Positions 33,804 through 40,810 of a stretch of 46,852 nucleotides of DNA are shown in pieces (within the stretch, counting starts at the first letter, position 1; every line of letters starts with the position of its first letter). Under the pieces are notes generated by a model that saw nothing but the letters and a program-made list of their open reading frames with translations, did no database searches and had not been told where the DNA came from. Made by a program: the position numbers and the translations under genes. This DNA comes from Ilyobacter polytropus. Its GTDB lineage: Bacteria > Fusobacteriota > Fusobacteriia > Fusobacteriales > Fusobacteriaceae. Where the stretch lies: contig QKCP01000134.1 of assembly GCA_003246855.1 (NCBI GenBank), positions 1-46,852 of the forward strand. The letters run 5' to 3'.

Positions 33804-34955
33804 TTATAACATATTTTCACTTTTTTTCAACGATTTTATTTCTACATTTTTATAGTAATGTTTTAGTATATCTTGATATTTTTTACCATTTTTAGATAGG
33901 GTGTACGCTCCCCACTGTGACATCCCTACTCCATGCCCAGATCCGCTACCCTTGAATACCAGTTGGCTTTCTCTTTTGCTTACCTCGAACATTGTGCTGA
34001 AAATCTTCGTATATCCAAGCCGTTTTCTCAAGTTATTCCCAGATATTAATAGTCTCTTCTCGCCTATGACCTCTACTTTAGTCACCCTGTTGTTTTTTCT
34101 TTGAACTACTCTTATATCACTTACCTTAAACCCAAACTCTTTAGATATCTTTTCTAAACTGACCCTATATGTCCAACTGTCCCTAGGTGACTCTTTACCG
34201 TTACCGCTGTCATCTATAGCTCTTAAATACGGTATTGATTTTCCTCCCCACACATCCTCATTGTTTGCAGTATATCCACCGCTCGTAGAATGGTACAGTG
34301 CATTTATAGGTATACCATCATATGTTATGACCTCTCCTTTGGTATCGTCTACAAATTTTCTTATCTTTTCGTTTTCCTTGGAGTAACCCAAGTACACTTG
34401 CGATGATGTATCGTCTAAAAGGTCAAATATACAATATTTTGAATTCTTCAGATTGTAGTATAAGTAGGTCCTGGCGGCCACAGCCTGAGCCTTTATAGCC
34501 TCATCCGGAAAGTTTGATCCTATCTCTGAAGGGACAACGCTGTATAGGTATTCCTCTGACTGTATAAGGTTAATTGGTAATATATCGTTTAAATACAATG
34601 TAAAATAAAAGTCCCCCCTATAAGGGTAGTAGGTTTTGTTGTCTTTACTCAGATAAATCAGCGCACTTGGAGATTCTTTATAGGCGTAAACCTCTTCCAC
34701 TATTTTATCGTTATAATATATATTCTTATCCTTATGAACCAGTCTAGCTACCTTACCTACCTCAAAGTAGTCTTCAATTGGCTCCCCATTTTGAATGTAG
34801 GTGAGCACTATCCCCCCTGTTTCTCCTTTTACATATATCACATCAGAGTCCAATCTGCCTATACCTACTTTGAGATCTTCCTGAATGAACTCCTCTTCCG
34901 AAAAACTCCAAAGGTGTAGTAGAATAAAGATCAATAATAAAATTCTGCTCTTCAT
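33804..34955 (-). CDS. SpoIID/LytB domain protein
   Basis: SpoIID proteins are lytic transglycosylases that cleave denuded glycan strands; LytB is an amidase enhancer. This 383-residue protein has a signal peptide (about 1-19). The SpoIID domain holds NLIQSEEYLYSVVPSEIG, AIKAQAVAARTYLYYNL near 155-171, ALYHSTSGGYTANNEDVWGG, and the end GHGVGMSQWGAYTLSKNG. No sporulation is implied; homologues occur in many non-sporulating bacteria. It overlaps the upstream DUF4080 gene by 4 bases (ATGA) and lies close to mltG, so a role in peptidoglycan remodelling is likely. Confidence 0.92.
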   Translation of the reverse strand: MKSRILLLIFILLHLWSFSEEEFIQEDLKVGIGRLDSDVIYVKGETGGIVLTYIQNGEPIEDYFEVGKVARLVHKDKNIYYNDKIVEEVYAYKESPSALIYLSKDNKTYYPYRGDFYFTLYLNDILPINLIQSEEYLYSVVPSEIGSNFPDEAIKAQAVAARTYLYYNLKNSKYCIFDLLDDTSSQVYLGYSKENEKIRKFVDDTKGEVITYDGIPINALYHSTSGGYTANNEDVWGGKSIPYLRAIDDSGNGKESPRDSWTYRVSLEKISKEFGFKVSDIRVVQRKNNRVTKVEVIGEKRLLISGNNLRKRLGYTKIFSTMFEVSKRESQLVFKGSGSGHGVGMSQWGAYTLSKNGKKYQDILKHYYKNVEIKSLKKSENML

Positions 34956-36613
34956 AGGTTACTCTCCTTGATTTCAACTCCGTTTTTTGTATACACAAAC
35001 AAAAGTTCTCTTCTCCCGGCTCTGTTCAGAAGTATATCGTAATCGAATCCCTCATACTCGGTTTTTTTATATGCTTCACGGTTTGTTTTGAAATTTAAGT
35101 TCTTAACGATCTCACCGTACACGTCTTTATTTTTATCTTTCCTGTACCATTCAGGATAAAACCCTGGTTTACCCTGCATCAGGTAGTCATATTTAAGGTA
35201 TTCCAAAAAAACATCAATTTTATCAAATCCCTTTTCCGTATAAAAATCATAAAGGTAGTTGAAAATAACCGTCTGCTTATGCGCTACCTTAAAATAAGCA
35301 TTTTTTTCAAAAAAATCCGCCAATTCTTCATACAGGTTAAAATTTTTTTCATAAAAATTCCCCAAGATAAACTGCACGCTTTTTTTGAATTTTCCGGAAT
35401 TGTAGTAATAGTCCAAAACTTTTTCAATATTTTTAAGCCTTAAAAGTTCTGAATAGGATATGTGGCTGCTCGAAAGCACCTCATAAGGCGGAAAATTCAT
35501 GTATTTATACTGGTTTTTATCTACCTCTTGTGATATTTGCGTTCCTTTAAGTATTTTCAAAAATCCTAGCTGAATCATCTCCGGTTCCAACGCATATACA
35601 TAGTCAAATGAATTTTTAAACGTCTCATACCCTTCCATGGGCAAGCCCGCAATCAAGTCTAGATGTAGATGTATATTTTCCTTTATCCTGAGGACATTAT
35701 CCTTTAGTTTCTCCAAATCATTCTTTCTATTTATAAGCGCCATAGTGCTTGGATTGGTAGTCTGTACTCCAACCTCAAATTGAAAATATCCGTCAGGGAC
35801 TTTTTCTAAAAAGCTTATAGCTTCTTCGTCAAACAAATCACCACTTATCTCAAAGTGAAATGTTGTGTGCCCATTGTAGTTATCGAGCAGGTATCTCCAT
35901 ATTTCCATATATCTTTCTTTTTTTAAATTGTACGTCCTATCCACAAATTTTAAGATTTTTATTCCTCTGTCTAAGAATGTTTTCAGATCCTTTTTAACCC
36001 TATCAACTGAAAAATATCTGACACTCCTGTCTATTGAAGACATGCAATAAGAACAATTAAAAGGACACCCCCTAGAAGATTCATAATAGAGTATCTTCTC
36101 TTTGTTTTCTATAAGCTCTTCATCTGTATACGGGAAAGGTATTTTGTCCAAATTGCATATACTTTCCTGGGAGTCGTTGTGCTTTATCCTATCCCCATCC
36201 CTGTAATATACTCCAAAGACATCCTCTATTCCCTTGGTCAAAAGCTGAAGGGTGCTTTCCTCCCCCTCACCGGATATTATATAGTCTATCTCGAAAAATT
36301 CATTCATTACCTCTTCACTGTTGTAGGAAACTTCAGGTCCTCCGAGTGCTACCTTTATAAACGGCAGTACCTTTTTTACCTCTTTTACAAGCTTAAAAAC
36401 ATACTCCTTGTTCCATATATAGGTAGACACAATTAAAAAGTTCGGCTTAGCTTCATATATATCCCTTAATATTTCTGGAAGTTCATTGTTTATAGAGGTC
36501 TCCAGTATGGCTGCTTCTATGTTGCCGTATTTTTTTAGATACCCCCTTATATACCTTATCGCCAGGTTGGTATGTACATACTTGCTATTTATTCCCAATA
36601 GAACTACCTTCAT
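34952..36613 (-). CDS. B12-binding domain radical SAM protein (DUF4080 type)
   Basis: The domain order is an N-terminal cobalamin-binding-like domain (about 1-135, with NFLIVSTYIWN and ALGGPEVSYN), a radical-SAM core with the cluster motif CPFNCSYC near 182-189, and a C-terminal DUF4080 region. Such enzymes often methylate unactivated carbons, or are of unknown reaction. The DxHxxG cobalamin motif is not seen at the usual site, so B12 binding is uncertain. It is 18 bases after mltG, and its stop overlaps the start of the SpoIID-like gene. The substrate is unknown. Confidence 0.88.
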   Translation of the reverse strand: MKVVLLGINSKYVHTNLAIRYIRGYLKKYGNIEAAILETSINNELPEILRDIYEAKPNFLIVSTYIWNKEYVFKLVKEVKKVLPFIKVALGGPEVSYNSEEVMNEFFEIDYIISGEGEESTLQLLTKGIEDVFGVYYRDGDRIKHNDSQESICNLDKIPFPYTDEELIENKEKILYYESSRGCPFNCSYCMSSIDRSVRYFSVDRVKKDLKTFLDRGIKILKFVDRTYNLKKERYMEIWRYLLDNYNGHTTFHFEISGDLFDEEAISFLEKVPDGYFQFEVGVQTTNPSTMALINRKNDLEKLKDNVLRIKENIHLHLDLIAGLPMEGYETFKNSFDYVYALEPEMIQLGFLKILKGTQISQEVDKNQYKYMNFPPYEVLSSSHISYSELLRLKNIEKVLDYYYNSGKFKKSVQFILGNFYEKNFNLYEELADFFEKNAYFKVAHKQTVIFNYLYDFYTEKGFDKIDVFLEYLKYDYLMQGKPGFYPEWYRKDKNKDVYGEIVKNLNFKTNREAYKKTEYEGFDYDILLNRAGRRELLFVYTKNGVEIKESNL

Positions 36614-36631
36614 TATCCCACCTTTCCTAAT

Positions 36632-37582
36632 CTATCTACTGTTTTGAAATTCTAGATGTTCTTCGTACGTTTTGCTAAAATGGTGACCCCCGGTGCCGTC
36701 GGCTACAAAGTAATAGTACTCACTTTCAATCGGCGCTATACTCACATCAATGGATATTTTACCTGGGTTACCTATCGGTGCTGGAGGAAGTCCTTGATTT
36801 CTATAGGTATTGTAAGGCGAATCGATCTCCAAATCCTTATAGAATATCCTCCTTTTACTGTAATTAAAAACATAGTTGACCGTGGCATCGGACTGAAGTT
36901 TCATTCCCTTGTCGATTCTGTTTTTAAATACCGATGCTATCAGCGCCTTCTCTCCGTCGAAACCGGCTTCTCTCTCCACTATAGAGGCCATTACTAGTTC
37001 TTTATAAAACTTTTCCTTATCTGGATATTTTTTAGGCGGATAATTCTTTAAAAACTCTCCTATAATAGTTTCCACTATCACTTTGCTAGATTCCCCTTCG
37101 TTAAAAAAATAGGTCTCCGGAAAAAAATACCCTTCAAAGTTTCCGTCCGGAGTTGGGTAAGGGAAGTCTTTTACCCCCTTTAATGCAGCATCAAATTCAT
37201 CGATATCCATAACACCTTCATCTTCTAAACTTCTTTTTATTTGATAGACGGTGTAGCCCTCCGGAATGGTTATTTTTATTTTTCTATAAGACCCTTTTTT
37301 TAATATCCTCAAAATTTCACTTTTGCTGTATTTCCCGTCTAGTACATAGTAGCCGGCCTTTAATTTTCTGTCGGCTCTGTTTAATTTGACATGTATCTTT
37401 AGAGCAAGATCTTTTTCCACACCTATTTTATTCAAGATTGCATCAAACATTTCACCCTTTTCAACGCTGAACTCTTTTTTTATACTGTACTTTGTAATAA
37501 AAATATTCCTTAAATAAATACTGAAAATGTTTAATGCTGCAACAAAAAATATTGCTGTAATAACTTTTACTTTTTTCGACAT
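36632..37582 (-). CDS. mltG: Endolytic transglycosylase MltG
   Basis: MltG (YceG) cleaves nascent peptidoglycan strands at the inner membrane and may set glycan chain ends. One membrane helix (about 5-30) precedes a LysM-like domain with IPEGYTVYQIKRSLE. The catalytic domain has FEGYFFPETYFF, the catalytic Glu in MASIVEREAGFDGEK near 210-224, VFKNRIDKGMKLQSDATVNY, and SPYNTYRNQGLPPAPIGNPG. Length 316 is normal. It heads the operon with DUF4080, spoIID-like, tilS and ftsH. A long structured leader precedes it. Confidence 0.96.
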   Translation of the reverse strand: MSKKVKVITAIFFVAALNIFSIYLRNIFITKYSIKKEFSVEKGEMFDAILNKIGVEKDLALKIHVKLNRADRKLKAGYYVLDGKYSKSEILRILKKGSYRKIKITIPEGYTVYQIKRSLEDEGVMDIDEFDAALKGVKDFPYPTPDGNFEGYFFPETYFFNEGESSKVIVETIIGEFLKNYPPKKYPDKEKFYKELVMASIVEREAGFDGEKALIASVFKNRIDKGMKLQSDATVNYVFNYSKRRIFYKDLEIDSPYNTYRNQGLPPAPIGNPGKISIDVSIAPIESEYYYFVADGTGGHHFSKTYEEHLEFQNSR

Positions 37583-37626
37583 ACACTACTCCATCTATAT
37601 ATTTTTTAATGACAAAAAATACTCTA

Positions 37627-37721
37627 AGCAAAACTTCAATCGGGGAAATCCCTTAGAAATTTCAAGCTCGAATAAATCCACGATAAGTCTTACCACAATT
37701 TTAATCCCAGCCCCGTTTGCT
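37627..37721 (-). other. Structured leader of mltG (candidate cis-acting RNA)
   Basis: AGCAAA (37627-37632) pairs with TTTGCT (37716-37721), and CGGGG (37641-37645) with CCCCG (37711-37715), giving a closing helix with an 8-base one-sided bulge around a 65-base interior. The region lies inside the roughly 180-base leader expected from the mltG promoter. It is more GC-rich in patches than other intergenic DNA here. No known riboswitch was recognised. Confidence 0.4.
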
Positions 37722-37765
37722 AAATCTGATTTTTTAATGAAAATTTATCAAAATAACGCGGATAA

Positions 37766-37771
37766 ATTATA
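37766..37771 (-). promoter_or_regulatory. Extended -10 promoter element for the mltG operon
   Basis: A perfect TATAAT preceded by TGG on the minus strand gives an extended -10. A good -35 is not visible. It would start an mltG leader of about 180 bases. Confidence 0.55.
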
Positions 37772-37823
37772 CCATAATTTCGACAAAAAATACACCACTC
37801 ATATGGGTCTTAAAAATAAAAAA

Positions 37824-37839
37824 TCCCTCCTTAGAGGGA
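37824..37839 (-). terminator. Terminator after the 91-residue orphan gene
   Basis: TCCCTC and GAGGGA pair around CTTA, followed on the minus strand by TTTTTTATTTTT. It is 12 bases beyond the stop. Confidence 0.82.
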
Positions 37840-37850
37840 CGACATTTTTC

Positions 37851-38126
37851 TCAACTTAACTTGTTTAAATAATAATTCACACCTATAGCCCTGGATATAT
37901 CCAAAATCAGCTCATTTTCCTTGAACAGATATTCTTCTATCAATACATACCTATCTTCCCCTTTACTATAGTAGTACCTGAACTCTAGGTCTCCGGAACC
38001 TTTGTAGCCACCACCGAAGTCCGTATCAAGCTCGAAATATTTTTTTAATGAAATCCCCTCTTTTTTGCTAAGCATCCTCGGAAATTTTTGGCTATTCAAA
38101 ACCACATCCAACACAGCTTTTTCCAC
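37851..38126 (-). CDS. Uncharacterised 91-residue protein
   Basis: I do not recognise this protein. It is soluble, with no signal or membrane segment. It begins with a hydrophobic, Val/Leu-rich segment, has a Gly-rich turn (DFGGGYKGSGD, about 36-46), and alternating aromatic/charged residues that suggest beta strands followed by a C-terminal helix. The start is GTG with GGAGGTGATG as ribosome site. A terminator follows. It stands alone between mltG and an APC permease. The 224-base stretch upstream (38127-38350) holds an 8-bp hairpin (GCATCATA, 38168-38193) but no further gene. Confidence 0.65.
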   Translation of the reverse strand: MEKAVLDVVLNSQKFPRMLSKKEGISLKKYFELDTDFGGGYKGSGDLEFRYYYSKGEDRYVLIEEYLFKENELILDISRAIGVNYYLNKLS

Positions 38127-38350
38127 AAAGCATCACCTCCAGATAGTCGGCTAAAGTCAGCAACGCCGCATCATACAATAATATATATGATGCAATACCT
38201 ATTTTTCCTGTAAGTAAAATATTTAAGAAATACTCTGCTGTATCTAATTTTTTTTGTTCTTGAAATTCCCTTGTTTTTCTTCATTCGGAACTGCATCAAA
38301 TATATTTTTAATGATACTCTTCAAATTAATTCATTACCGAAAACATCCCT

Positions 38351-39667
38351 CTATTTCTTATAAAAAACCATCCCCAGCAAGGCCCCAAAGATGGATATTA
38401 CCATATACTGCGGGTTGGCTATGGCGGCGTAAGTACCTATGGATAGTCCTCCTATTATTGCCATAATTGGGACTACGGGATAAAGCGGCACCTTATACGG
38501 TCTTTCCAATTCCGGCTCACGCTTCCTCAAAATTATAACCCCTAAAAATACCATTGAGTAGAAAAACCAAAAAATTGCCACCGGTATGTCGCCAAATACG
38601 TCAGGATTTCCTGTGAAAAACATGGCACTTAAATATACCAAAACCATTATCAGCATGAAAACCGATGCTCTTATAGGCTGACTGCTTTTCTCACTTATTT
38701 TTGAAAAATAAGCTTTCGCAGGAAAGTGTCCTTCTATGGCCAGAGAATATGGCACCCTGGTTGATATAATTATAAAGCCATTAAGACCCCCGAATGCAGA
38801 AACCATTATCCCTAAAAATATTAATCTCGCCCCATAATTCCCGAACAACTCTTGGGCAACTCCAAACATCCCCTGCTTTACAATCTCTTCTGCTGGAAAC
38901 ACTTTTAATATGGCTATATTTAGAAAAGTGTAAACTATCGTAATAAACCCGAGTCCAAATATAATCGCCCTGGGCAGGTCCCTCTTTACATCCTTCAGAT
39001 CGCCTGAAATTGTCCCAACGTAAATCCAGCCGTCAAAAGCGAACATAACCGGTACCAAAGCCATGCCAAACAGCATTATAGGACTTCCATCTCTTACGAT
39101 CTCCGGAAACACCTTCACTGCCCCGGAACTCTCCCCTCCAAAAAAGAATCCAAAAATGCTTATCATAAAAATCGGGATAAGCTTGGCCACAGTTGCAGCT
39201 ACCTGAAGCAGCCCGCCGGCTTTTTCCGTAAAAATGTTTACAATGAATATTAAAATTACCGTCCCGAACGAAAGCGGTATCATATAACTACTAGCTGCAT
39301 CTACACCTAAAAACTGTGTCGTAAAATATGCAAAATAATAAGCTATCAGTGCCACTATTGAAGGGCAATATATAAATGCTTGGCACCAGCCAACTAAAAA
39401 TGCCGCCCTGTCCCCATATACCCTTCTTATCCATGCGATAATCCCGCCTGTTTCCGGTACGGCCGCGCCTATCTCAGCTGCAGTTAGTCCTGAAAAAATG
39501 GATATTACTCCTCCGACAACCCACGCCGCCACTGCTATTTTAGGGTTTAATCCCGCTGCATTTAGTACCGGGGTTGCCTTAAAGAATATACCTATACCTA
39601 TTACCACGCCCACCACCATTGAAAAGGCGACGAAAAACCCATATCTTCCTTTTAAATTATCCCTCAC
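38351..39667 (-). CDS. APC superfamily amino acid permease
   Basis: The 438-residue protein has about twelve membrane helices. The N-terminal pattern FFVAFSMVVGVVIGIGIFFK matches the first helix of amino acid-polyamine-organocation permeases, whose unwound GIG segment binds the substrate backbone. Helix 2 region contains SIFSGLTAAEIGAAVPETGG. It probably imports or exchanges an amino acid by proton symport or antiport; the substrate is not predictable. The start is GTG after AAGGAGAA. A promoter at 39709-39737 is upstream. Downstream, no clear terminator was found in 38127-38350. Confidence 0.92.
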   Translation of the reverse strand: MRDNLKGRYGFFVAFSMVVGVVIGIGIFFKATPVLNAAGLNPKIAVAAWVVGGVISIFSGLTAAEIGAAVPETGGIIAWIRRVYGDRAAFLVGWCQAFIYCPSIVALIAYYFAYFTTQFLGVDAASSYMIPLSFGTVILIFIVNIFTEKAGGLLQVAATVAKLIPIFMISIFGFFFGGESSGAVKVFPEIVRDGSPIMLFGMALVPVMFAFDGWIYVGTISGDLKDVKRDLPRAIIFGLGFITIVYTFLNIAILKVFPAEEIVKQGMFGVAQELFGNYGARLIFLGIMVSAFGGLNGFIIISTRVPYSLAIEGHFPAKAYFSKISEKSSQPIRASVFMLIMVLVYLSAMFFTGNPDVFGDIPVAIFWFFYSMVFLGVIILRKREPELERPYKVPLYPVVPIMAIIGGLSIGTYAAIANPQYMVISIFGALLGMVFYKK

Positions 39668-39708
39668 GCTAACATTCTCCTTTATAAATTCATTCTATCC
39701 CTTCAGAT

Positions 39709-39737
39709 ATATTACCATCCATTTACAAGTTGAACAA
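39709..39737 (-). promoter_or_regulatory. Sigma-70-type promoter for the APC permease
   Basis: The minus strand has a -35 TTGTTC (39732-39737), a 17-base spacer and a -10 TAATAT (39709-39714). Just upstream lies a GTTAA/TTAAC inverted repeat around a T-run (near 39744-39760) that could be an operator. Confidence 0.6.
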
Positions 39738-39835
39738 GAGTTTTGTTAATTTTTTTTAACCAACTGTTAATTCTGCCAATTATTCTATTTAATCTATTTT
39801 TAACATTATATAGAAAATTTACTTAGTAAAATAAT

Positions 39836-39859
39836 AAACCAGTGACTATTCACTGGTTT
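39836..39859 (-). terminator. Terminator after the PAS-GGDEF gene
   Basis: AAACCAGTGA and TCACTGGTTT form a 10-bp stem with a 4-base loop, followed on the minus strand by ATTATTTTAC. Confidence 0.85.
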
Positions 39860-39884
39860 TTCTTTGCTGCTAATCTATTTTTGA

Positions 39885-40793
39885 TTATTTCGGAGCTTTA
39901 AAATATATTCCGTTCTTCCCTGATTTCTTAACCTTGTACAAGAATCTATCCGCCTTTGATATCAGAGCATTCAAACTTTCATCTGTGAACTCCACAACTC
40001 CTCCGCTCACTGTTATCTGCCTTCCTTCTATAAGGTCTATCATTGCTATTTCCCGCCTCAACCTTTCAGAAATTTTTAAAGCTTCTTCAATGTTTAGTCT
40101 TGGGAATACTATCAAAAATTCTTCACCGCCATACCTGCCCACAAAATCTTCTTTTCTTACAGTAGAAAGTATAGTCTCCGTTATTTTTATTAAAGCCTTA
40201 TCGCCTATTTGGTGGCCGTAATTATCATTTATCTGTTTGAAGTTGTCAACATCAAACATAAATATAGAAAATGTTTCATTTATATTTATTTGAGCTTCTA
40301 GTATATCTAGTATTTTTTTATGGTTGTATAAATTTGTCAAGCTATCCCTGGTATATATCCTTTCTAGGAGTTTATTCCTTTCTTCCAGCAATTCCTTTTT
40401 CTCATAGTCAGATGTTATGTCAAAAATAGTCCCTATCAGTCCGCCAAGCTCGCCATCGGCATTCAAAAATGTGGTCTTATAAAACCTTACCCTCTTTTTT
40501 TTATCATCCTTACTTAAAACCTCATACTCATATATTTGTACCCCGGGATTATCAAAAAGCTCCTTGTCTTTAGAAAAGTACTCTGCTGCTTGCTCTTCCC
40601 CAGATATTTCAAAGACACCTTTGCCCACAATATCATCCTTACTTTTTCCTAAAAACTCCTCAAATTTCTTATTGCACCCAATATATACTCCGTCGGTATT
40701 CTTATAAAATATTGGAATTGGCAGTATATCTATAGTGGTTTGATTGATTTCTATATTATCCTCTATGGCGTTAATCCTCTTTTTATTCTCCAT
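39885..40793 (-). CDS. PAS-GGDEF diguanylate cyclase
   Basis: It makes cyclic di-GMP from two GTP. A PAS sensor domain (about 17-135) is joined by a coiled-coil linker (LEERNKLLERI) to a GGDEF domain (about 145-300). The active-site motif is an intact GGEEF (222-226). The inhibitory I-site RxxD is present as RKED (213-216), so product inhibition is expected. No membrane segment or signal peptide is seen, so it is cytoplasmic. It starts 17 bases after the EAL-containing gene, so the pair is probably co-expressed. Confidence 0.95.
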   Translation of the reverse strand: MENKKRINAIEDNIEINQTTIDILPIPIFYKNTDGVYIGCNKKFEEFLGKSKDDIVGKGVFEISGEEQAAEYFSKDKELFDNPGVQIYEYEVLSKDDKKKRVRFYKTTFLNADGELGGLIGTIFDITSDYEKKELLEERNKLLERIYTRDSLTNLYNHKKILDILEAQININETFSIFMFDVDNFKQINDNYGHQIGDKALIKITETILSTVRKEDFVGRYGGEEFLIVFPRLNIEEALKISERLRREIAMIDLIEGRQITVSGGVVEFTDESLNALISKADRFLYKVKKSGKNGIYFKAPK

Positions 40794-40810
40794 ATGCCCG
40801 ACTCCTTACT

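Noticed and set aside
37583-37721. A 33-codon minus-strand frame starting at GTG in the mltG leader
   Set aside because: The ribosome site is poor, the frame is short and it overlaps the structured leader; no evidence of coding beyond an open frame.
38168-38193. GCATCATA/TATGATGC hairpin between the orphan gene and the APC permease
   Set aside because: A perfect 8-bp stem, but with no U-run on either strand and AT-rich sequence; it may be a weak terminator or chance, so it is only mentioned under the orphan gene.
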